From Caenorhabditis elegans (Eukaryota > Nematoda > Chromadorea > Rhabditida > Rhabditidae), in NCBI RefSeq assembly GCF_000002985.6, contig NC_003280.10, positions 5,390,501-5,454,500 of the forward strand: 64,000 nt of DNA. Reading direction: 5' to 3'. Every line of letters starts with the position of its first letter. Within the stretch, counting starts at the first letter, position 1. Made by a program: the position numbers and the translations under genes. The notes under the pieces were generated by a model. It was not told where the DNA came from. It saw only the letters and a list, made by a program, of their open reading frames with translations, and did not search any database. Below, piece by piece: positions 23,515 to 33,736 of this stretch.

Positions 23515-24110
23515 CTAGACGATTTCGTGTGTTGAGAACTCCAGTGAGCGCTGAAAATACGCGAATTTCAGTAAAGATCCTTTAAAATTATTTTTCTAGA
23601 AATTTATGAACAACGGAAGAAATAATTTTAGCGCAGATCGAATCGAAAATCAGCAGTACTCAGAAACAAAAGATTTTAACGAAAGCTGAGCAAGAAGGTT
23701 ACTGTATTTCGTTAGGAGACCGTTTACAAAAATGAATGCGTGCGCCTTTAAAGTACTGTATACAAAGTTTTTTTCCGAAAAATGAATCAAAAATCTAGAT
23801 TTATATCTGTCGATTTCTGATTGAATAATACGGTTTTAATTCTACTCTTCGCTTCAATAAGTCTGCTGGATTTTTTTCAAAGTAAGTATCAAAAATTATT
23901 ATTTAAAAAAACTAACTTTCAAACCGTTTTAAATTTAGAACTACTCGAAGCTCGAAATTAGAAACAAAACTTTAAGAATTGATCTACCCGGTAAATATTC
24001 TAATTTCCAGATGTATTCTCTACCGTTCACCTTGTTGATCATTCCTTCTGCAACGACCACATTGCTTCCCTGCGCCTATTTCTTCTATATTCTCCACAGT
24101 CCAACTGAAA
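23515..24110. promoter_or_regulatory. Divergent promoter of cluster members 2 and 3
   Basis: About 600 nt between two ATGs pointing away from each other. A copy of the dispersed repeat TGCGCCTTTAAAG.TACTGTA occurs at 23737-23760. An acceptor-like CTCCACAG lies just before the plus-strand ATG. Confidence 0.45.
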
Positions 24111-24769
24111 ATGTCAACTGCTTCAGTTCTTGATGATATCGATTACGATTCGAGCTTCGAAATGGTCGAAGAAGAGAAGTTCGAGAAAATTGAAAATACT
24201 GACAACTCGGAGAATTTTCAATATGTTTCAACGAAAGGAAATACTGTTAAAGAAGTAAATATCAATTCGAATGAGAAGAAGAAGAAAGAGGTGAGATCAA
24301 GTTTTAATTGCTGGGGAATAGATTCACTTTTTCATTTTGCTGATGTAAAATTTTCAATTTTCAGGCTCCAATTCAAATCCTCACTGCCATGATCGGGAAA
24401 TGGAAACTTGCATCCTCTGAAAATCTCCAAGAATATTTCACTCTCGAAAAGTTCCCGGAGATAACCCAAATGGCCTGGGAGCACGGAATTACTTGTTACA
24501 AGATGAACGGCAATCAACTTCATGTTCACACCGATTTGCTCGGAAAATCTCTGATTCCTACAATTTTCGAGTTTGATAAGCCAATTGCCAGGGACGACAA
24601 TGCGGTTTCAACGCATGCAGAAGGAAACATGATGAGCACCATTTGCAAGAGGATTGCTGACGGATCGATTGTTTGGAAAGTGGAGAGACTCATCAAAAAT
24701 GGAAATCTTGTGGTTTTCAACAGCAGAGGGAACTTTCGGTGCAAGAGAGTATACAAGCGTGTTAACTGA
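24111..24769 (+). CDS. FABP-like barrel protein with acidic N-terminus, cluster member 3
   Basis: Two exons (24111-24290, 24365-24769) with a phase-0 intron give 194 residues. The first 60 residues are acidic and probably disordered, with an N-terminal DSSFEMVEEE peptide. The rest is the clearest FABP-like domain in the cluster, from MIGKWKLASSENLQEYF to FRCKRVYKRVN. FABPs bind fatty acids or retinoids in a 10-strand barrel; whether the ligand-contacting Arg and Tyr are kept needs a structural model. Upstream context has an SL-type acceptor. Confidence 0.82.
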
Positions 24770-26235
24770 ACAACTTATGATATTACTATTTTTATTCCAT
24801 TTAACGCCGTTATTTTTAATTCGTATTTTCAACCAAGTTGACCGTGACAATAAACCTTTGATTTCTTCTTTCTCGATTGACGATTTAAAATTTGAAACTT
24901 ATTTGCAGATGCGGAGAATTTTATAGGCATGTTTTACTTGCTTGGTTCGCGGAATTTGGCATTTTTTGGTACAAAATTTCGTTTCCGTCTCGACACGATC
25001 GGAAGCTACCGTAACCCGAAATATTCCACAATTTTTCACCCAGATCAGTCCGGGAATTGGATTTTAAAATACAAAAAAAGTTGTCCAACTGAAAACCTTT
25101 TTCTCTGGAATCAATCAGAGAGTATATAAAAGCAAAATATAAAATCAGTATATGTTTACTTGCCTACATGCCTACACGCCTACTTCAAGCCTGCCTGCCT
25201 ACTTACCTACTTCAAGACTGCTTGCCTACCAACGTGCGTAGTTAATTGCCTGCTGTTCATACCTTTTGGACAATGACTGAACCAAAAAAACTTCAATTTA
25301 TTTTCTTTGTAAAAGTAACAAATAAAAATGGAGGCACGTCTGCAGGCACACAGAAGGCCCCTAGAAGGCAAAGGCCGGCAGAATATCAGGCAGGAATTTT
25401 TGCGTCATTCTATGTAATCTACCAAAGTTGGAAAAATAATTGTCATTTTACAAGAATGTAATCTCCAAACATAGATTTTTTAACCCCGACTTTGTGTGAT
25501 GAAAAATCATTTTTTAATTGATGTAACATGTTTTATTCATAATATTTCCGCATGTCGTCAGTGTTTATCAATCTTTATCAGCCATAATAATTGTATTGTT
25601 TTCTCCGACTGTCATTTTTATCTATTCATTAATTTGATTGTCTTTCTCCTCTTTTTATTTATTTTTTAATTTATATATGTGGTGTCATACATATGCATAT
25701 CATGTTTGGTTTTTCATCCCAGTAGTTATCATCATTCCTAGTTTTTAAAAGTTAAAAAAATTTTTACTGTATTCAAAAGCTTGTGCAAAAACTCTCTGCA
25801 GACGTACATCAATAAACCAAATAACCCACAAATGACAAATCAATCCTATAAATCATATCAACTCAATTTTTGGTTGACATGTGATATGCGCGCAGATTAC
25901 ACATATTCTATTGATGAGAGTGAACCCTAAGGCGCTTAATTGACCCTTTAAAGTGAGAAATATTATGGATTCTGTGGAGATAGCAGACAGCGAGATTCTT
26001 TGTGTCGAGTAAACATACTGACATACTGGTTGACCTCGAGAAGGAGCCTTATATGTTTCTATTGAATGCCAGATTGTGGACTTGTCTCTGTCTCTTCTCA
26101 TTCCTTCTTCTTAATTTCTGTAATTCTTTTTGTTCAATAAATTTGCATAATTCCCCTTAAAAACTTCCCTAAAACATGTTTCTAATGATTTTCTTTAACT
26201 TACACAATTTCAGGTAATAGTCTTACTGGGTCAAC
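24770..26235. other. Intergenic region with short tandem repeats
   Basis: No gene is supported in about 1.47 kb. Positions 25161-25230 hold a degenerate array of TGCC/TACC tetranucleotide units. The open frame at 25246-25461 includes repeat-derived sequence and has no homologue I recognise. The last part should contain the promoter of member 4, ending in TTTCAGG. Confidence 0.45.
25161..25230. repeat. Degenerate TGCC/TACC tetranucleotide array
   Basis: Repeated TGCCTACATGCCTAC and CTGCCTGCCTACTTACC phrases interrupted by TTCAAG spacers, upstream of cluster member 4. Confidence 0.7.
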
Positions 26236-27859
26236 ATGTCATTGGATTCTAATAGCGATACCGAATTCGAGCTTGTTCCAAAGTTTCAAACTCAACCGAC
26301 TAGGGGTGATGCTCCAAAATCTCCGGAATTGGAAGAAGTATCTACTGTATCGGATCTGCAAGATGAATTGAAATCTCTTCGTTTGGAAAATAAAGACTTA
26401 TACTCTTTGATGGAACAACTCAAGAAAGATAATGACGAAATGAAGAAATCTTTGGAAAAAGTGATGAAGAATCAGGCGGAACTTGGGGTAAATTTAGATA
26501 AAACTTGAAAAATTCTTATTGATTATTAAAATTTCAGGAACTAGAAGAAATTCGAGCTATTGAGGATGATAAACGCAGTGAGAAACTGGCAACAGAGCTC
26601 GTAGCTATTCGAGCCGACTGCTCAAGCTTGAATCGCTCTGAAAGAGAGTGCAGATATGATATTGAAAGGATCTTTGCGAAACTTGTGAGTACCTAACAAT
26701 TTTGAATCTTATACGTCTTTCAGATTTTCAGTAAAATATTAAAACCTCTCTAAAAGCCCTCGTCTACCAACTATTCACCCAACTATTCTGAAAAAAATTC
26801 TGTACAAAAATTCTGTAAAAGTTCAGAAGCATGGAATAACTTCTGATTGTTTTAAAAATTATCCCCTTTTAATGGAAATGTTCAAAAATAAGCTCAAAAA
26901 CTTCTGAAAAGTGAAAGCAATTGTGTTTGGCGATTATCCCTTTTAGTTTTGTATGATTTTCAAAACTGTAAAAATCCATTTTTTGGCATAAAAATTCAGT
27001 TAAAATTATTGTAACATCACATCGAAATAACTCGTTTTTAAAAAAGCCTTTTTTAAAAACTTTTCAAAATTGTGGAAAACTTATTTCACTAGACATTTTT
27101 ATTATCATTTGTTTTTCAGGAAGAAGAGTCATTCTTCAGTCTCCACGAGAATCCAATTCAACGAACAATCAGTGGAACTTGGAAAGTAATCAAGATCAGC
27201 AATTTCGATGAATTCTTTGCAGCTCAAGATATATCTCAATTCCATGCTTTGATAATTAAGAATCAATGTTTGTACTTTAAAGTGAACAAACATCAAGTGA
27301 AAACTCAATCGTACCATGAAAGAAGTTGGAAGCCACGTGCAAGAGAAGAAATCCATTATTTTAATTTTCCGAATTCCCTGGGAGAATTGTATTCTGTGGA
27401 GAAGAATAAGTTGATTCTAACTGTAACACAAGAAGAAAATGATAAGAAAAAAGTGATTTCTCGAGTTGAGAGATCGGTTGTCGATGGACAAATGAAAGAA
27501 ATCTGGGAGAGAAATGGAGTCATTTGCGAGAGAATCTTCAAGAAGGTTTGTGAATATCTTCGTTTTCCAACTCTCAATTTGAATTCCCTCTAAAAACATT
27601 AGACCAATCAGAGGGGGTGACAACTGATTGACAAGTGATTGATAAAAAGCTTTCATTTTAGAGGTTTTTCAAATTGGAAGATTAACAAGAGTTGTGTTAT
27701 TGTTAGGTACAAACTGAAAGCTGGAATATTACTTTTTTTTTTAAATCTGTTTCTCGTTCCAAAATAATTATTTATTTTTTTCAGATTCCTGACCAGAGAG
27801 ACTCACGTGCTTACCCAAGAAGCATCTACGGATCGGAGAGCCAGAATATTTATTATTAA
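26236..27859 (+). CDS. Coiled-coil plus FABP-like barrel protein, cluster member 4
   Basis: Four exons (26236-26487, 26538-26684, 27120-27545, 27785-27859), all phase 0, give 299 residues. The N-terminus begins with SDTEFELVPKF, then a coiled coil of about 100 residues. The FABP-like segment runs from ISGTWKVIKISNFDEFF to NGVICERIFKK. A short extra C-terminal exon adds a Ser/Tyr-rich tail ending NIYY that the other members lack. Function is unknown beyond probable lipid-binding fold ancestry. Confidence 0.8.
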
Positions 27860-28773
27860 CTTTTTTTTTTTAATTGCCTCCTCTCTATAGATTACTGTAC
27901 CGCTTCTCATGTTCCAATATATATTAATAAATCTAATTAATCCGTCAATTTTCTTTCTTGGCCATTTCTCTATCTTTCTCGTTCACTCTCTCTCACACGC
28001 AAATTTTCGAGGGTTGGCTGGCTGGTACCGTGGAACTAATAACCACCTTTAGCAAATAGTGTGTGATACGAAGAGAAACAAAGAAAACGAACAGATGCTC
28101 TTATTCTGTTCTCTGTTCTCTTGGTCCCGCCATCTACGCATCGATTGTGTGAGAACACCCACCCCGTGTGGTGGTGTGACCTCTCCTAGAACAAGAAAGA
28201 TCTACATTTTCTTTACGTGCTTCGGTTTTCGTTTTGTTATTTGTCTTGCTATTGTGCACTGTAGTGGCATAGGACTCTAGGTTCCACGCCTAGCTTTTTA
28301 TACGACATCTAAAAAATATCCGAAAAAATCGTTGAAGATTGTACTGTTTCGAGCATCTTAGGCTTAGGCTTAGGCTAGACTGGGTAAGGCTGCAAACTTC
28401 CTTAAAGTTCTTGAAACAAATCATATCGAAGATGACTGAAATCGACATACCCGATTTTCAAGAAATATTATTCAATTATTCAATTCAAAAAGTTCATGAG
28501 CCCTAATTGATATTAGCAGAGATACCCTGTTGCAGCCAGTGTATCAGTATTGCACCTCCACTGTTCGTCAGTCGATAATTTTTTCCATAGTTAACCCAGA
28601 GAAAAGTAGATCAATAAGGATATTCAAATTAAGGTGCTGAAGTGGAAGCATACTGACTTTCGAAGATTTTGCATATATCTTGTTTTTTTGGCGATTTTCC
28701 TTTGCTCACATAATATACCTATTCTTATTTTCAGACTTGGTACCAATTTCATTCTTCTTCGTCTCCTTAACCA
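27860..28773. other. Intergenic region upstream of cluster member 5
   Basis: No gene is supported. It contains a pyrimidine-rich CTCTCTCTCACAC stretch, a GC-richer block with CACCCACCCCGTG near 28150, and three perfect copies of the worm telomere unit TTAGGC at 28358-28375. Confidence 0.5.
28358..28375 (+). repeat. Interstitial telomere-type repeat (TTAGGC)x3
   Basis: Three consecutive exact TTAGGC units, the C. elegans telomere repeat, followed by a partial unit TAGACTGGG. Confidence 0.85.
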
Positions 28774-30389
28774 ATGTCTTCGCATAGCCGATCATCCAGT
28801 GATTCGAGTTTTGAATTTGTGAAGGAAGATGGCGAATCTCAAGTGGCAAAGATGGCATTGAAAATGGAACAGAGGTCGAAGGAAGTTCAAGATGCTTTAG
28901 ATATCCTTAGCATCAATGGAGATGTTTCTTCTGACGAAGAAGCAGTATCTGTAAAAGAAGAATCTTCTGATGAAGCGGGAGTTAACACTTCCCAAGAAGT
29001 TATTCAGAATGATGATACTGAAGAATCTGAAAAATCGGAAACTATATCTCGTGAAGTGTCCAACACCGATGAATTCGGGATTGGAAACAATGTGGGATTT
29101 ACTGCAAAAGTTGATGATCTTATTGAAAAAATCGCTGAAGCCGTTAAGGATCAACAAATATCAGAGACCACTGAAATTCGTTACAGTGATCCACTTGGGG
29201 CATTGGAACCTCTCGTGGGTGAACCCAACGAAATTGAAAAATCAGAACTTTTGTCTGAAATTCGCCAATTACGATCTGAAATCGAAGAGATGAAAGAAAC
29301 GGAAGTGAAACAAAATTCAACGGTATAGTTTTTTGTAGGGATAAAATTAGTTGAAAATGTTTTTTTCTAGATAAGACTTCTCAAACTGAAGTTCGACGAG
29401 ATTGACGAAAGGGAGAGACAGAAGGAATTACAGGTAAATTTTTGGAAGGAACTTAAGGCATCCATGGCATCGGTGGCAGGCAGGCGTACATGCCTGCCAA
29501 CTCTCAATTTTTTACATTTGGAAGTGAACTCCAGTGCAATTTGAATAATGTAGAGCTACTTTGAACCAAAAAACTCCTGAAACTAAATGGATTTTAATTT
29601 TCGCAACATATTTTCTGCGCAAATATCTCGTAGCGAAACCTACAGTAACTTTTTCAATTCGAACTAAACTGAAAGATTTGGGGTTACAGTAGTCATTTAC
29701 ATATTACTGTGGATTTCTCTTCGAGATATTTTGAGCGTTAAATATGTTGCGTAATAGGCATTCTCAGTTGGAAATATCTACATAATAATTTAAAAAAATC
29801 ATAGGCTTTAAACAAAAGATTTTGTGAAAAATCAGTCTCATTTTGGATTACAATTCGGGAGTAGCTTTCCTAAAACTCCTCCCTATCAATATATATTCCA
29901 TCAAAAATTTGTTTTAATTTCCAGCGTTACACTCCGATTGCAACTGGAATCTGCGGTGCTTGGCGGCTCTCCGAGATCAATAAGTATAATGAAACACTCA
30001 AAACCCGTGGAGTATCGTTCCCAAATCGTCTGAAAACTCTTGCTGCTTACACCGTATACAACTTCGATGGTACTTATCTGAAATCTCACAATCAAGTTTT
30101 TTGTAAAACGTTTAACAGTGGCTGTTTGAAACTTGGAACTCATGAGATAACCGGTGGAATTGTTGTATCAACCTTCATTTATAGAAATAAAATGATAACA
30201 ATTTGGAAGAATAAAGATGGAACTTCTTGTGTAAGAAAGGAGAGATACATTAAAGATGGAAAATTGTACAATGTGCACACAAACAATTCCGGCGAAAGGA
30301 CTATACGCATTTTTGAACGAGTTCAGGGAAAATCAGATATCTTGTACTCAATTGCAAACGTCGGAGGACTCTATCTCAAATTTTGGTGA
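28774..30389 (+). CDS. Acidic coiled-coil plus FABP-like barrel protein, cluster member 5
   Basis: Three exons (28774-29322, 29371-29433, 29925-30389), phase 0, give 358 residues. The first 183 residues are strongly acidic and Ser-rich, starting SSDSSFEFVKEDGE, then coiled coil (EIRQLRSEIEEMKE). The C-terminal domain runs from TGICGAWRLSEINKY to ERTIRIFERV and matches the cluster barrel pattern (GxW near the start, R-I-[FY]-E-[RK] at the end). It is the most diverged FABP-like domain here. The intron at 29434-29924 carries a GGCAGGCAGG/CCTGCC palindrome. Confidence 0.78.
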
Positions 30390-30778
30390 TCACCTGCTTT
30401 CTTCAATCCACACAACTTGGTCTCGCAACGAAATATCATCTTAATGATTCTCAAATTCACAGCATTAATTAATTCGCTATTTTATTCAATAATTTTTAAT
30501 TTTCTCCGTCCATTTGTCTTTCAAAATTTTTTAAAGCAATTTTTAATCATTTTAATCGTTCTCCGTGGGAAATAATGAATCTTTTCGAAATTCTGTGCCT
30601 GTAAATAATGATTTCAAGGGTACTGTAGTTTTTTTTAAACAAGTGCGCTCTATTGCACACCGCTGGAATACGCGCGAAAAATGGGAGATTTCATTTTTGC
30701 TCGCTTTTTTTGCATTTCAAGCATTTTTTTAAAATTAAAGCAAGAATATTTTCAGTTTCAGAATTACATTTTTTAGAG

Positions 30779-32164
30779 ATGGCTTCCAGCTCGACCGCAT
30801 ATTATCTGAAAGACGCCGGATTCCATATTCGCAATATTCCGAAAGCTTGGAATGATTGGAACTTGTTCCATGTCTTCCAAAACTTTGGAAAAGTCAGTTA
30901 TTGCCGTGTTGTTGGACAATCCAACGATGGTCAAGTTCAATTGGGGTAAGATAGTGAGACTCTAGAAACGATTCATTTAAAATCTTCAGATTTGTGAACA
31001 TGATGTCGGTAGCAGATGCTGATGAAGTTCGCAAGAATTTGAACGACGGAAATCTGATCGGCGAAAATTTCACGTTGAAGGTGAGCGTTGCGAATATATA
31101 AATTCAAATTAAAACTGTAATTTTAAGGTTACCGATCATAAGAACGTCGGAGGATCTCTTCTCCCAATGGCTTCCAATTCCGTTCAGAAGCTTGTATCAT
31201 CTCCACCATCGAAAAGCGGACCAGTTCTTCTATCATCATCCTGGCTTCCACTCAACAAGGATATCGAGGTTTCTTACTTTTCCTTCAGCTTATATTAAAT
31301 TTTCAATTTAGGTCGAAGTTGTCGACTATCTTCCATCCTCATCAGTGGCTCCAGATCTTTTCGCGTTGACTCTTCTCCGCATAAATGATTCGTCAATGAA
31401 AGAAAAATATGATTCAATGCACGAGAAAATGAACGCGTATGCTCAAATTGTTCCATTCGATTCGGAGCTCGAAATTGGCTACGATGGAGTCTTCCGTGAT
31501 GCTCCCCGTTCCGTTCGACGCGTTCGACGCATCTCAGCCACCAAGCTTTATCTCGTTGATTTTGGAAAAATTATCAATTATGAGAAGGCAAAATGCTTCC
31601 AATTGCCAAAAGTTTTCCAGTCGATGCCGACAAGGGTAAGAGTTCCATTCAAATGTTTAACATATTTTTTCTATTTATTTTCAGGTTTCCTTGTGTGGAC
31701 TAGATGGTCTTACCTGGTCACCAGTCGCCATTCCATCATTTGATAATATTCGCGAGGTTGTTAAAAAATGGGGACAAATGGAAAATTCGACGCTTCACGC
31801 CATGGCTTGTGGATTTCAAGGCTCTATTAACATGATCAATCTGTTCTGTGGAAAATGTGCGTTTTTTCTTTTGAAAATTCCCCTCATAATAATTTTTACA
31901 GCGATTCTTGCTGACCGTCTTCAACGTAAAGGTGTCTGTGAATACTTGCCACGCAGTCAGCAGCCACACTATGCATACTCCCGCGAGACTCTTCTTCAGC
32001 ACAATAATTCTGGAGTGGTGAGATTTGATGATTTAAAGGGATTTTCAGTTTTAATTTGGCTTTATTTTCAGACTGCTCAAATTTCGAACGATGCTGATGT
32101 CGTCAAAGATCTACTCAAGAAGATTGATGGAGTGAAGAACATGCTCCGTGAGCTCGAGCTGTAA
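30779..32164 (+). CDS. mel-47: RRM plus Tudor-domain protein
   Basis: Seven exons (30779-30945, 30990-31080, 31128-31268, 31312-31635, 31685-31856, 31902-32017, 32072-32164) sum to 1104 nt, 367 residues. Residues 10-100 form an RRM (FHIRNIPKAWNDW; LGFVNMMS). Residues about 130-290 resemble an extended Tudor domain with the LYLVDFGKII signature. A short helical C-terminus follows. RRM-Tudor proteins often act in germline RNA regulation. I associate this gene with maternal-effect mel-47, but the name is from memory and uncertain. It lies 389 nt downstream of cluster member 5 on the same strand. Confidence 0.8.
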
Positions 32165-32342
32165 ATCTGTCCCATTTTTTTTGTCGAAATTACATTGAAT
32201 CTATGATGTTGTCAAAAAAATGAACATTTTAATTCAGTGTCAGATTTTATAAGAACAACAACAAGAAAAATAACAACGAGAAAACAACAAAAAGAAAAGA
32301 AAATCAACAAGAAAAAAATCAAGAAACTTTGAAAAGTGAAAA

Positions 32343-33331
32343 CTAATCGCTGTTCCAGGCGTCGTAATTCAAGAAGTTGGTTACAACATTGTGTCGCATC
32401 CTTTCCATCTTGCCGGAAGCTTCACGAATTTTTCCTGCCAATTCAGAGGAAGATCCGTTTTTAAGCGTCTGAAATGAAATTAATATTATATTTTGATAAC
32501 ATTGTTCGCGGTTACATTAGCGCTCATGGCCAGGGTAACACCGTCCAGAACGATTCCGATGGCTGCAACGCTCTGCAGCATTCCTTTCATAAGTGCATTC
32601 GTGAGATGGCCCTAAAAACGAAGGTAAAAATTTAAATTTCAAAAAAACAACTATTCTACCATGGAAGATGCGGCCATTTTAATTCCGAATCCTGTGATTC
32701 CGGCGAGAGAAACACCAAAAAGTGTTTTCAAATGAGACTGGACATCGTCGAAGTTTTTGAAAATCTTTGACGATTGCTTGTCCTCCACAAATCTCCTCAC
32801 TTCGTTCAACAAATCATTTCTCGAATGAAGAAGTTCCTCAAAAAACTTCGCATCCTCCGCGAGCATTCGATTGATTTCTCTGATTTTATGATCGGTAGCA
32901 AGCTTCTTGTTCACTCCAGTTGCGACATTTGAGACGCCGGAAGCTGCTCCAACGATGAGACCAGCAATTGCAACTGGTGGCATGAAGAATAGTCCTCCGA
33001 AAACTGCAAGTCCAGATGCAATATCAACGGAACTTCCGACAGTTGTTGCGATGGCTGAAGCCTTCTCCAATCCGTCAAGCTGAAATTTAGAAAATAAATA
33101 GAAAAACTATGTTTTATCGACCTACATCTTTAGCAATCTCCTCCATTCGGTTCATGATCTCTTGTCGGTTTGAGCTCCAACGATCGAGGTGCCATTGAGC
33201 TCCCCAGGCTTTAACCTGGAGTTCCTTTGGCATTTCTTCGCCATTCTGAACAAGAAATATAAATTATAAAAAATGAATTTGAATAAAAATCTTACCATCA
33301 ACGTGCTTTTCAAAGATTCATAGATTGACAT
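32343..33331 (-). CDS. Apolipoprotein-L-like protein 1 (tandem pair)
   Basis: Five phase-0 exons (33331-33296, 33245-33126, 33079-32660, 32611-32516, 32468-32343) sum to 798 nt, 265 residues. A Gly/Ala-rich hydrophobic hairpin (ASGLAVFGGLFFMPPVAIAG) lies at about residues 65-105. The C-terminal part reads VAAIGIVLDGVTLAMSAN followed by GSSSELAGKIREASGKME. This matches the ApoL pattern of a membrane-addressing region followed by LD...L and SE.A..(L/I)R helices. Vertebrate ApoLs are lipid-binding, membrane-inserting proteins, mostly intracellular. No signal peptide is visible. The paralogue lies just upstream. Confidence 0.75.
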
Positions 33332-33736
33332 ATCGCTTTGCAGTTTGTAGATAAGTCTCTGAATCAGTTAATTTAGAATTTGAAATAGTGAATAATTTAA
33401 TAAGAAAACAAGAATTTAAATGAAGACAAGTTACAGTACAATAAAAAATAATTCCTTAAAAACACGGATTCGTTTTTGATTTTTATTCTGAGCAATGAGG
33501 TGTCTTTTCAAGACCACCTGGAATATTGAACATCTGAGCCTTTAAATTAGTACTGTAGAGTATACTGTAGCTCGCATTCTTTCTGGATTTTAATCGATAT
33601 TTACCATTTTCGGGTTTCCGTTATTTTCACAATGCCCACACTTGAAGTGCCGAATTTATTTTATTTATTCGCATGAAACTTTCGCAAAATAACAACAAAA
33701 CAGTAGTGAAACCCAGAAAAATTCAAAATCCCGATA
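33332..33736. other. Spacer between the ApoL-like genes
   Basis: About 405 nt with no coding potential. It contains TACTGTAG repeats near 33550 that recur elsewhere in the window. Confidence 0.4.

Noticed and set aside
28059-28280. Plus-strand 73-residue ORF upstream of cluster member 5
   Set aside because: It runs through pyrimidine-rich promoter-like sequence with no acceptor, no homologue and no link to the next exon.
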